This document shows positions 43,415-52,081 of a stretch of 56,877 bases of DNA, piece by piece (position 1 is the first letter of the stretch; every line of letters begins with the position of its first letter). Source of the DNA: JAOZTV01 sp965371805 (lineage in GTDB: Bacteria; Acidobacteriota; Aminicenantia; UBA2199); the NCBI GenBank assembly GCA_965371805.1, contig CBDUZW010000026.1, forward strand, positions 1 to 56,877, given 5' to 3'. The notes below the pieces were generated by a model. That model worked only from the letters and a program-made list of their open reading frames with translations. It had not been told where the DNA came from and did not search any database. Both the position numbers and the translations under genes were made by a program.

Positions 43415-46400
43415 ATGAAAAAAGTAATTGAAAGACCGGTTCTGGCTTCAATCTTTTTTATTATTGTTGTAATAATGGGTCTGTATTCATTAAGGCATAC
43501 ACCCATTGAACTCGTTCCTGATGCTGAAGGAGGGCTCCCATCACTTAGCATAGTATATTATTGGAACGGGACTTCTCCGGATGTTGTATTGCAAAAAGTA
43601 TTAATTCCAGCTGAAAAAGAGATTATGGATCTGAAAGGCATCAAGAAAATCACTTCTCGAGCCTTGCAGAATAGAGGTGTTATTACAGTAGAGTTTGAAC
43701 GAAATACAAGAATGAATTTTGCTGAAGTCCAATTAGCTGAAAGATTGAATCGTCTACAGAAGACATTTCCTAAAAACGTAAATACGCCTGCAGTATCTCA
43801 ACAGGTTCCAGATGAATTTGAACAGAGGCCAGCATTTGAATTTGGTGTATATGGAGACATATCTACTTTTGAATTAAAAAAAATTGTTGACAAAGAGATA
43901 CACCCATATCTAAAATCAATTAATGGTATTGATGATATTCAGATAAGAGGTGGTATTGATCCTGAAATCAAAATAAATACTGATATGGACAAATTGAATA
44001 AATACAATATTTCAATAATTGATATCAGAAATCGGATCAATCAGTACTTTTTTAATAAAAAATCAATTACTTTAACAAAAGAACATGGAGAAATCTTGCT
44101 TTCTTTAACTGAATCCCCGGAAGAAATTTTAAGTCTTCAGGAAATTATAATTAAAACAATTGGGGAGTCAGAAATCAGCTTAAAGGAAATTGCAGATGTT
44201 TATCTTGGAAATGAGGAAATAAGAGCAGAAAATCGTTTTCAAGGTTTTTCTAATATTGGGTTTCAGATTTTTAAAGAAGCAAATTACAGTTCTACAATTT
44301 TATCGGAAAAATTAAGAGGAAAACTCCAGCTGCTTGCAGATAAATTAGAAGGAAAAGTGGAGTTTGCAATAACAAACGATCAAAGTAAAGATTTAAATAA
44401 AAAAATATTGAAACTGATTAAAATAGCTTCTCTTATTCTTATAATCATTTTTGTTATTTTAATCCTGATAGTCAGGGATATTAAAGCCACAATTTTGATT
44501 TTCTCATCAGTCTTCTTTTCTGTCTTTACAACTTTTACATTTATATTTTTGTTTAAAATCCCTCTGAATCTTCTTACCTTATCTGGTTTGGCACTTGGTT
44601 TTGGGCTATTTGTTGATAATGCTGTTGTTGTATTTGACAGTATTTTGAGATTTAGAGAGCGTGGATATGATCTTAAGGCATCGGCCGTTGAGGGTGCAAA
44701 GGCAGTAATACTACCGGTCTTATCGTCGACTCTTACAACAATAATTGTTTTTTTTTCATTCGCACTTGTTTTTCAAGAGAGACTTAGAGTTTTCTATCTG
44801 CCTTTAGCATATATAATTGCAATTTCTTTAACATCATCCATAATAGTGTCTTTTGTACTTATACCCTCTCTAAGTTCAAGAATAAAAATTAAAATAAAAA
44901 AAGAAAAAAATATATATAAAAAAGGAAAATTTTTCCCATTTATTCTAAAATATCCCCTTATTGTTATCATACCAATTCTGTTGGCACTTTTTTTTTCATT
45001 TATAAAATTCAAAGAGGATGTTACGTTTGGGAGATTTTTTTCCTGGGATTCGAATGAAAAATCACGAGTATTACTGAGATTTCCTTCCGGATCTGAATTT
45101 GAAAATGTCAAAGAGAGTATTCTAAAATTTGAAAGAATTGCATTAAAAAAACCTTTTAGCAAAGAGGTTGTTACTCGAATATATTCTAATTCTGCCATAA
45201 TGGAAATCTCTTATCCTGATGACATAAAGGACTCTTCACTTCCAATACAACTTGAACAGGATTTGATAGGAGTTGCTTCAAATCTGGCTGGCGTAGGCGT
45301 AAGCGTTGGGGGATTCTCTCCTGAATATTATCGTTATAATCCTGATACTGGCTCTTCGATGCCATATAACATACAAATTAAGGGCTATAATTATGAGAAA
45401 TTACTTGATTTTGCCGGAGAATTAAAAAAAACGATTCTGAATAAAAAGAGAATCAAGGATGTGGATATTCAGACTGATCTTACAGGTTGGTGGGGAGGTA
45501 AAGAAAAATATTTTGCATTTAAATTAAACAGAGAAAAAATAAAAAAGTATAAGATTCAACCACAGTTTTTCTTTGGGAAAATTTATTCCATGCTCGTTGA
45601 GAGTACAAATGTTCAGAAGATTAAATTTGATGATAAGGAACTCTCAGTTGAAATAAAGGCTGATGATGTAGACTCAATAGAACTTTTTGATATCTTGAAT
45701 TATCATTTGACAACACCTGCTGGTATACCTTTCAGGATAAAGGATATTATTGATATAGAGTTTACGACTCAAAAGGGTGGGATAACAAGGGAGAATCAGG
45801 AATATATCTCTATGATAATGTGGGATTATCTTGGCTCTGCAAAAGCGGCTGACAGGTATCATAAGACCTTATTTGAAAATATAAAAGTTCCTCCGGGTTT
45901 TAGCAAAAGTCTTGAAGAGCAGAGATGGAGAATGACCGAAGAAGAAGAGTCACAGATCTGGACATCAATTTTTCTCTCTCTCTTTCTTATATATATAATA
46001 TTAGGTATGTTGTATGAAAATATTTTCCAGCCCTTTTTGATTATGTTATCTATTCCTCTGGCACTTATAGGCGTATTCATTGCATTTAACCTTCTTGATT
46101 ATACATGGGATTCTACGGCATATATTGGCGTGATTTTACTGTTTGGTATAGTGGTCAATAATGCTATATTATTAATAGATAATATAAATCAACATGTAAA
46201 AAGATCAAAAAAAATAATAGAATCCATAATAATCGGGACAAAAGAGAGGGTTCGTCCGATATTTATGACTTCGGCTACTACTGTACTTGGGATGCTGCCA
46301 TTAATAATATTTAAAGATGATTCAGGAAGTGATATATGGTCATCTCTTGCACTCTGTACTGTTGGAGGGCTAACTACCTCAGCTGTACTTATTCTTTTTG

Positions 46401-46474
46401 TTCTACCGGTTTTCTATTATTTATTCTTTCGTTTGCAGAAATTTCTATTTACGAAGCCTGATAAAACAGTCTAA
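43415..46474 (+). CDS. RND transporter, inner-membrane pump 3 (paralogue of pump 2)
   Basis: A 1019-residue RND pump, same length and domain order as pump 2, with the TM4 motif G-L-F-V-D-N-A-V-V-V-F-D. Most differences from pump 2 lie in the periplasmic substrate loops, for example R-I-Y-S-N-S-A-I-M-E-I here against Y-I-Y-P-G-G-A-Y-M-K-I there. Its 3' end is almost identical in DNA to pump 2. A GAGGAG ribosome site precedes the ATG. The 235-bp gap suggests separate control or a processed transcript. Confidence 0.87.
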   Translation: MKKVIERPVLASIFFIIVVIMGLYSLRHTPIELVPDAEGGLPSLSIVYYWNGTSPDVVLQKVLIPAEKEIMDLKGIKKITSRALQNRGVITVEFERNTRMNFAEVQLAERLNRLQKTFPKNVNTPAVSQQVPDEFEQRPAFEFGVYGDISTFELKKIVDKEIHPYLKSINGIDDIQIRGGIDPEIKINTDMDKLNKYNISIIDIRNRINQYFFNKKSITLTKEHGEILLSLTESPEEILSLQEIIIKTIGESEISLKEIADVYLGNEEIRAENRFQGFSNIGFQIFKEANYSSTILSEKLRGKLQLLADKLEGKVEFAITNDQSKDLNKKILKLIKIASLILIIIFVILILIVRDIKATILIFSSVFFSVFTTFTFIFLFKIPLNLLTLSGLALGFGLFVDNAVVVFDSILRFRERGYDLKASAVEGAKAVILPVLSSTLTTIIVFFSFALVFQERLRVFYLPLAYIIAISLTSSIIVSFVLIPSLSSRIKIKIKKEKNIYKKGKFFPFILKYPLIVIIPILLALFFSFIKFKEDVTFGRFFSWDSNEKSRVLLRFPSGSEFENVKESILKFERIALKKPFSKEVVTRIYSNSAIMEISYPDDIKDSSLPIQLEQDLIGVASNLAGVGVSVGGFSPEYYRYNPDTGSSMPYNIQIKGYNYEKLLDFAGELKKTILNKKRIKDVDIQTDLTGWWGGKEKYFAFKLNREKIKKYKIQPQFFFGKIYSMLVESTNVQKIKFDDKELSVEIKADDVDSIELFDILNYHLTTPAGIPFRIKDIIDIEFTTQKGGITRENQEYISMIMWDYLGSAKAADRYHKTLFENIKVPPGFSKSLEEQRWRMTEEEESQIWTSIFLSLFLIYIILGMLYENIFQPFLIMLSIPLALIGVFIAFNLLDYTWDSTAYIGVILLFGIVVNNAILLIDNINQHVKRSKKIIESIIIGTKERVRPIFMTSATTVLGMLPLIIFKDDSGSDIWSSLALCTVGGLTTSAVLILFVLPVFYYLFFRLQKFLFTKPDKTV
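46100..46236 (+). repeat. Identical 137-bp segment in pump 2 and pump 3, copy 2
   Basis: Second copy of the segment at 42805-42941; it covers the codons around N-N-A-I-L-L-I-D-N-I-N-Q-H-V-K-R in the C-terminal membrane domain. Confidence 0.85.
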
Positions 46475-46497
46475 GGGTTATTTAGGAAATTCTTAAT

Positions 46498-46525
46498 TTG
46501 TTTTTATTACAAAATCTGCTAAAAT
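46498..46525 (+). promoter_or_regulatory. Extended -10 promoter for the M48 gene
   Basis: TTGTTT (46498-46503) and TAAAAT (46520-46525) are 16 bases apart, and TGC directly precedes the -10, an extended -10 element. The M48 start is 19 bases further on. Confidence 0.5.
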
Positions 46526-46544
46526 ACAATGATAGGAATTGTAA

Positions 46545-48449
46545 ATGATTTTTGCTAATATATTTTATTTTTTTTCTGCTATTATTATTATTGCTTTCGC
46601 TCCGGATAAGAGTAGTTTTATTGGATTTCCTTTAAATATTATATGGATATCTGTTCTGATTATTTTATTCATAAATTATAATAAAAATTCATTTTTAAGG
46701 TTAAGAAGGAAATACAATAAAATTGAAGAGAAAACTCTGATTAAGAATAATTTCAATAAAGCAATAAATAGCAATATGATTTACGGTTTACTGGTTTTTT
46801 CTTTCACTGTATTTTTTTTTGATTTAAAGTTTTTATTAGTACAAATACCATTGATTGGTGGTATAGACTCTCTTATAGATGTTTTTTTATTAACTTTCTT
46901 TTTATTGTTTTTATCAATTGTATGGTATTGGTCCTATAAATATTTTGGGGATATATATTCTCTTGGAAATTCAGCAAAGGCCCATATAAGCTCAAATTTA
47001 AAATTTAACCTTGCAATTCTTATTCCCTGGTTTATCGCTACAGTTTTTGAAAATATATCTTCGTTAATAGATATTGCAAATTATAATGAAATAAAGAGTA
47101 GTGGTTGGGGCTATTTTTTAACAATGTTTGCTTATCTTATAATATTTTTAGTGTTTACTCCTTATTTGATTACAAAACTATGGGAATCAGAACCTTTGGA
47201 AGAGGGAGAACTAAACTCATTAATAGGGGAATATTGCTCAAAACAAAAAGTCAAATTTAAAGGTATTCTAGCATGGAATGCACTGAATAAAGGTTTGATA
47301 ACAGCTGCTGTGATGGGGATTATCTATCCATTCAGGTATTTGTTATTAACTCCTAAATTGATGGATTTATTAAATAAGGATGAGGTTCTAGCAGTTGTAA
47401 GCCATGAAGTCGGACACGTGAAAAAAAAGCATATGTTTTTCTACTTAGGTTTTTTCTTTTCAGCTATGCCGGTATTAACATCTGTTTCAAGTTATATTGT
47501 TCAACTTTTTCAAATAACTGAACCCGGTAGAACTCTCTATATTTTTTTTTATGAACCAAATAATGTATTTTTAAATATTTTAATGATTCTTCTGACTCTT
47601 TTTTTCTTTGTTTTATTTTTTAGATATTTTTTCGGATATCTAATGCGGAATTTTGAAAGACAGGCAGATCTGTATTGTTTTGAATCCGGAATAGAACCGG
47701 AGCATTTAATATCCTCCTTTGAGAAACTGAATCTAATGATAAATGAATCAAAAGAAAAAAAGAACTGGCATCATTTTAATATTCCAGAAAGAATCAGTTT
47801 TTTGAAACAATGTTCAGCAGACTCAAAAGAGATAATAAAACATAATAGGAAAGTTAAAAAATCTATTTTATTAATGGGTGGAACAGCCTTATTGGCTCTT
47901 TTCTTTACATTTAATTTTATTTATTCTAATAATATTATGTCTGAAAAGGAAAAATTATTTCTTGGAATTGATATTTATGAAAACTTAATAAAAAAAAACC
48001 CTGAAAATCGTATTTTATACAAAATTCAAGGTATGCGTTTATATCAAGATTATGGAATGTTTAATTATAATTCAGAAAATTGGGAAGAGGCTATAAATGG
48101 CTATGAAAAATCATTAAAAATAAAATTTGAACAACCCCAGGTACTAAATAATTTAGCCTGGCTCTTATTAACCTGTAAAGATAAAAAATTTCGTAATAAA
48201 GAGGCAGCTTTAAAATATTCACAAATAGCCTGGAATCTGGTAAAAGACGAGAATAAGATTTCCATTTATATGTTTATACTTGATACTCTTGCTGAGTCTT
48301 ATTATCAAAACGGATTATTTGATCAGGCATTCAGAGCTTCAAAAAAGGCGAGAAATTTTACAAAAGAGAATAAAGAGTATTACGAAAGACAATATGAAAA
48401 GATGAAAAAAGCCCGACTACGGCATAGTGGTTTTTCTGAGACTATTTAA
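46545..48449 (+). CDS. M48-family membrane metalloprotease with TPR tail
   Basis: A 634-residue inner-membrane protein. Four to five hydrophobic helices (about 1-215) precede the catalytic domain, with H-E-V-G-H at residues 287-291 and the third-ligand region N-F-E-R-Q-A-D-L-Y-C-F near 366. A further helix (about 440-460) is followed by TPR-like helices to the end (E-E-A-I-N-G-Y-E-K-S-L-K-I, A-L-K-Y-S-Q-I-A-W). M48 relatives such as HtpX and Ste24 cleave membrane or misfolded envelope proteins; the TPR tail may bind the substrate or partner (inference). Confidence 0.85.
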   Translation: MIFANIFYFFSAIIIIAFAPDKSSFIGFPLNIIWISVLIILFINYNKNSFLRLRRKYNKIEEKTLIKNNFNKAINSNMIYGLLVFSFTVFFFDLKFLLVQIPLIGGIDSLIDVFLLTFFLLFLSIVWYWSYKYFGDIYSLGNSAKAHISSNLKFNLAILIPWFIATVFENISSLIDIANYNEIKSSGWGYFLTMFAYLIIFLVFTPYLITKLWESEPLEEGELNSLIGEYCSKQKVKFKGILAWNALNKGLITAAVMGIIYPFRYLLLTPKLMDLLNKDEVLAVVSHEVGHVKKKHMFFYLGFFFSAMPVLTSVSSYIVQLFQITEPGRTLYIFFYEPNNVFLNILMILLTLFFFVLFFRYFFGYLMRNFERQADLYCFESGIEPEHLISSFEKLNLMINESKEKKNWHHFNIPERISFLKQCSADSKEIIKHNRKVKKSILLMGGTALLALFFTFNFIYSNNIMSEKEKLFLGIDIYENLIKKNPENRILYKIQGMRLYQDYGMFNYNSENWEEAINGYEKSLKIKFEQPQVLNNLAWLLLTCKDKKFRNKEAALKYSQIAWNLVKDENKISIYMFILDTLAESYYQNGLFDQAFRASKKARNFTKENKEYYERQYEKMKKARLRHSGFSETI

Positions 48450-48464
48450 TTCTTTTAGAAGTTT

Positions 48465-49865
48465 TTATTGACTGAACTCAATTTGAAAACCACCCATAAA
48501 TGTTGATCGTTTGTAGATTTTTACAAAATAAATTTTACCTTTATTATGAAAAGAGTGTTTTTTTAAGAGATCATTTTTTGATATCAAAACGTTTGAATCA
48601 TTTCTTCCTTTTCCATTAAATCCACGTATATCAAACCTGAATTTGTGTTTTTTACTATCAGCATAGAGTACTTTAAAAGAGTCATCTTTTGATAATTTTA
48701 ACACTCCCCAATTTGGAATTGAAATTATTTTATTATTTACTTCAATAAATATTTTACGCAATGAATCTTTTTTATAGTATTTAAATCTGACTTTTCCAAT
48801 ATAAACATTGTTTTTTCTTAGGAATGCAGTCCTTTCTTTTATAAACAAATACTCATTATTGAAATCGTTTAAATTTTTCCATCCTAATATGTCAAAGGAT
48901 AAACCTGTTTTATAATTTGAGTATATTTTTGAAACTTTAATTCTATCATTTTTATCTAATCTGATATTAGTATTGGAATTAACTCTGATTATATCTTTTT
49001 CGTTTTTTATAAATTCTATCCAGTATAATTTGGGTTTTTCAAATTTGTTTATTGACAGTTTATACTCAAAATTGAATTCATCCATTATTTTTTTCATGAC
49101 TAGAAGTTGATACTTAACTTTTAAGCTTGGTGAAGGCAGGTTTTTTGAGGTTTCAAGTCCAAATGCCGGTATAGAATATCTTGTTACGGCATAGTATGTT
49201 GCAGATTTCTGCATATCTTTAAATTTTGTATTCACACTTATTGAATTCTGATTCCAAAAACAGAAATGATGTTTTTTGTTTTTGATCTCTTTGTTTACAT
49301 TGTCTATTATTCTCTTTCCTATTGAGTTTATATCCAGAATTGTATTTGATTTATTTGAATATATTTTTCCAGTGTCTACAATAAGACTTTGCCCATATCT
49401 GAATGGATTATAAGTTTTTGAAATATATTTATTTCTGTGAAACCCAAAAGCATCATGTTGATTGATAAAAATATCTGCTTCTGAAATTAATTTTTTCAGG
49501 AGAATAATTATCTTATGGTCCGGATCATTTGGATAATCTTTGGTTATAAATTTACGATTCATGTCACCAAATATCTCTCTTCTATAGCGCATGATTCCTG
49601 CAAAATTGACTCTTGGGACAATGATTAAATTTCCTTTGAATAGCTCTATTTTTGAAAGAACTTCGGCTGAAGAAAATCCTCCCTCCTCATCTCCATGTAT
49701 TCCACCAAAAACAAGAAGGGTAGGTCCTTTAGTTTTTCCGTTTATTCTGATGATTTCTAGTTCGAAATCGGAATTTTTGAAATGGATCTCGCTAAAGAGA
49801 ACATCTCTATACAAAAAAAACAGGATAAATATAAAGAATGAAGATAGAAATTTACCCTGTTTCAT
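48465..49865 (-). CDS. M99-family (Csd4/Pgp1-like) D,L-carboxypeptidase
   Basis: A 466-residue exported enzyme (signal about 1-25) of the M14-like M99 family. Zinc ligands are His57 and Glu60 in G-G-I-H-G-D-E and His137 in I-N-Q-H-D. The substrate-binding D-M-N-R-K-F lies at 101-106 and the catalytic Glu238 in F-G-L-E-T-S. Two beta-rich domains follow, as in Helicobacter Csd4 (438 residues). Csd4 and Campylobacter Pgp1 trim the peptidoglycan tripeptide to a dipeptide, needed for helical cell shape. It lies 7 bp after glyA on the same strand. Confidence 0.72.
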   Translation of the reverse strand: MKQGKFLSSFFIFILFFLYRDVLFSEIHFKNSDFELEIIRINGKTKGPTLLVFGGIHGDEEGGFSSAEVLSKIELFKGNLIIVPRVNFAGIMRYRREIFGDMNRKFITKDYPNDPDHKIIILLKKLISEADIFINQHDAFGFHRNKYISKTYNPFRYGQSLIVDTGKIYSNKSNTILDINSIGKRIIDNVNKEIKNKKHHFCFWNQNSISVNTKFKDMQKSATYYAVTRYSIPAFGLETSKNLPSPSLKVKYQLLVMKKIMDEFNFEYKLSINKFEKPKLYWIEFIKNEKDIIRVNSNTNIRLDKNDRIKVSKIYSNYKTGLSFDILGWKNLNDFNNEYLFIKERTAFLRKNNVYIGKVRFKYYKKDSLRKIFIEVNNKIISIPNWGVLKLSKDDSFKVLYADSKKHKFRFDIRGFNGKGRNDSNVLISKNDLLKKHSFHNKGKIYFVKIYKRSTFMGGFQIEFSQ

Positions 49866-49872
49866 TTAGTCT

Positions 49873-51147
49873 CTATTTTAAACTCATCGAATATTTTTCA
49901 ATAATATCTTTGTATATAGGGAATGCTGATGTTAAGTCTTTCACTTCGTCTTTAATTTTTAATAGAACCTGCTCATCATTTGTATTTTTCAATGCCTTAA
50001 CTATAAGATCTGAAATGTCTTTCATTGAATCTTCTTTCATACCTCTTGAAGTTATAGATGGTGTCCCAATTCTTATTCCAGAGCTTACCATTGGAGGATT
50101 CAAGTCAAATGGGATTGTGTTTTTGTTCACTGTAATGCCAGCTATATCAAGCGCTTTTTCTGCATCTTTTCCGGTAATCTTTAGTGGCGTTACATCAACC
50201 AGCATCAGATGATTATCTGTACCTCCGGAAACAATGCGTAGACCACTTTCCATAAGATGCCCTGCGAGAGTTTTTGAGTTAAGAACAACCTGTTTCTGAT
50301 AGGATTTAAATTCGTCCTCCATTGCAAGTTTAAAACATATTGCTTTTGCGGCAATAACATGTTCCAATGGTCCACCCTGCATTCCAGGAAATACTGCTTT
50401 CCTTAATTCTTTGAGATGTTTTTTCTTAGATAAAATCATTCCACCACGAGGACCTCTCAATGTTTTATGGGTGGTAGAAGTAACAAAGTCTGCATAAGGA
50501 ACCGGGGATTCATGTTCTCCAGCTGCTACAAGACCTGCAATATGGGCCATATCTACTGCTAAAATGGCACCAACACTGTCTGCAACATCCTTAAACTTTT
50601 TAAAATCAATTGTTCTTGGATATGCTGACGCTCCTGCCATAATCAACTTTGGCTTATGTTCTTTTGCCAGTTTTGCAAGGGCATCATAATCAATTGTTTC
50701 TGTTTCTTTACTCACTCCATAAAAAACGATGTTATATAATTTTCCCGTAAAGTTTAATGGATGCCCATGCGAAAGATGACCTCCATGTGACAGATCCATT
50801 CCAAGCATAGTATCGCCAGGTTCTAAAACTGTCATATAGACGCCCATATTTGCCTGGGTTCCCGAATGAGGTTGAACATTTGCATATTCAGCTCCAAAAA
50901 GTTCCTTTGCTCTCGTTGTTGCCAACTTTTCTATTACATCTACATGTTCACAACCACCATAATATCTCTTTTTTGGATAGCCTTCAGCATATTTATTGGT
51001 TAATACAGATCCCACTGCCTCCAATATTCCATTCGGTACAAAATTTTCAGATGCGATCAATTCAAGGTTTTCATTTTGTCTGTTTACCTCATTTAATATT
51101 GATTCTGCTACTTCCGGGTCTAATTCAAATATACTTTTATTTAACAT
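49873..51147 (-). CDS. glyA: Serine hydroxymethyltransferase
   Basis: A 424-residue PLP enzyme interconverting serine and glycine with tetrahydrofolate. The PLP lysine is Lys228 in T-T-H-K-T-L-R-G-P-R-G-G. Other signatures are L-I-A-S-E-N, N-K-Y-A-E-G-Y-P-K-K-R-Y-Y-G-G and V-D-M-A-H-I-A-G-L. The AAAGGAG ribosome site lies inside the end of rpiB, which it overlaps by 11 bases. Confidence 0.97.
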   Translation of the reverse strand: MLNKSIFELDPEVAESILNEVNRQNENLELIASENFVPNGILEAVGSVLTNKYAEGYPKKRYYGGCEHVDVIEKLATTRAKELFGAEYANVQPHSGTQANMGVYMTVLEPGDTMLGMDLSHGGHLSHGHPLNFTGKLYNIVFYGVSKETETIDYDALAKLAKEHKPKLIMAGASAYPRTIDFKKFKDVADSVGAILAVDMAHIAGLVAAGEHESPVPYADFVTSTTHKTLRGPRGGMILSKKKHLKELRKAVFPGMQGGPLEHVIAAKAICFKLAMEDEFKSYQKQVVLNSKTLAGHLMESGLRIVSGGTDNHLMLVDVTPLKITGKDAEKALDIAGITVNKNTIPFDLNPPMVSSGIRIGTPSITSRGMKEDSMKDISDLIVKALKNTNDEQVLLKIKDEVKDLTSAFPIYKDIIEKYSMSLK

Positions 51148-51610
51148 TATATTTCTCCTTTAAATTGTTTTCTTCAACTATATTTTGAAGGTAATCGAGT
51201 CTTTCCTGATGTCTTCCTCCTTCAAATTCTGTTTTTAAAAAAACTTCAACAATAGAGATAGCTTCCTTAAAATCGGTTGTTCTTTCCCCGAGATTTAATA
51301 TATTGGCATTATTATGCTTTCTTGCCATTTCAGCATCATTTTTATCTCTGCAAAGTGCTGCTCTGATATTTCTAAATTTATTTGACACAATTGACATCCC
51401 AATTCCTGATCCGCAAACAATTATCCCTATAGAATTTTCAAAATTCTCCGAAACATCTTTTGCTGCTTTTGCACCAAATTCTGCCCAATTTACAGATTTT
51501 GTAGAATCTGTTCCAACATCAATAACCTTATACATTTGATCCCGGAGGAATAGTTTTATATGTTCTTTTAACTGAAATCCTGCATGGTCTGAAGCTACAT
51601 ATATATTCAT
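51137..51610 (-). CDS. rpiB: Ribose-5-phosphate isomerase B
   Basis: A 157-residue isomerase of the pentose phosphate pathway. The N-terminal Y-V-A-S-D-H-A-G-F motif and the active-site Cys66 in V-C-G-S-G-I-G-M-S mark the RpiB type, as do A-R-K-H-N-N-A-N and E-G-G-R-H-Q-E-R-L. Its predicted promoter places the RNA start at or next to the ATG, and no ribosome site is visible, so it may be translated as a leaderless message. First gene of the rpiB-glyA-M99 operon. Confidence 0.95.
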   Translation of the reverse strand: MNIYVASDHAGFQLKEHIKLFLRDQMYKVIDVGTDSTKSVNWAEFGAKAAKDVSENFENSIGIIVCGSGIGMSIVSNKFRNIRAALCRDKNDAEMARKHNNANILNLGERTTDFKEAISIVEVFLKTEFEGGRHQERLDYLQNIVEENNLKEKYNVK

Positions 51611-51616
51611 TGATTA

Positions 51617-51645
51617 ATTATACAAGTCTTGGTGATAAATATCAA
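51617..51645 (-). promoter_or_regulatory. Sigma-70 promoter of rpiB-glyA, possibly leaderless
   Basis: On the minus strand TTGATA (51645-51640) and TATAAT (51622-51617) are exactly 17 bases apart. The -10 ends 6 bases before the rpiB ATG at 51610, so a start at +1 would fall on or beside the initiation codon. Confidence 0.65.
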
Positions 51646-51651
51646 CCCATC

Positions 51652-51679
51652 TTGACTTAATCGTTATATTTGCTATAAT
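51652..51679 (+). promoter_or_regulatory. Extended -10 promoter of rpoZ-waaF-gmhB
   Basis: TTGACT (51652-51657) and a perfect TATAAT (51674-51679) are 16 bases apart with TGC directly before the -10. It diverges from the rpiB promoter, whose -35 ends only 6 bases away, so the two may compete for polymerase. Confidence 0.7.
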
Positions 51680-51723
51680 TTGTTTTGTTAAATAATGGTA
51701 CTATTATTATTTAAGGAGGGATT

Positions 51724-52071
51724 TTGGAAATTGAAAAAGTTGGAAATAAATTTAAAATTGCAATCTTAGCTGCAAAAAGAGCAAAGCAGATTATGAAGAC
51801 TGGGAAAAAGAAAGTTGATATTAAAGCATTTAACCCATTAACAGTTGCTCTTGAAGAAATAAGACAGGGTCTTGTTACATATGAAACCATTATTGAGGAT
51901 GAGAAAAATTCAATAATAAATTTAGGTGAAACTGAAGTTCTTGAGAAAGGGAATGAAAGTACTGAAAGCGAAGTGAAGTTGAGTGAAGAAACGGTTTCTA
52001 AAGATGCACCTGATGAAAATACTGAGAATATTACTGATGTGGAAAGGGTAAAGAAAAACCTTACTAAATAA
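51724..52071 (+). CDS. rpoZ: RNA polymerase omega subunit
   Basis: A 115-residue omega subunit. The N-terminal 60 residues carry the family pattern: K-F-K-I-A-I-L-A-A-K-R-A-K-Q-I, then K-A-F-N-P-L-T-V-A-L-E-E-I-R-Q-G. The C-terminal 50 residues are an acidic, low-complexity tail longer than in E. coli. Start is TTG at 51724, directly after AAGGAGG (51713-51719). Omega assists folding and assembly of beta-prime. It heads an operon with waaF and gmhB. Confidence 0.85.
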   Translation: MEIEKVGNKFKIAILAAKRAKQIMKTGKKKVDIKAFNPLTVALEEIRQGLVTYETIIEDEKNSIINLGETEVLEKGNESTESEVKLSEETVSKDAPDENTENITDVERVKKNLTK

Positions 52072-52081
52072 TAATAACTAA

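Noticed and set aside
36866..46474. Antisense frames of 60-135 codons across the RND genes
   Set aside because: All lie fully inside well-supported pump genes and lack ribosome sites or family features.
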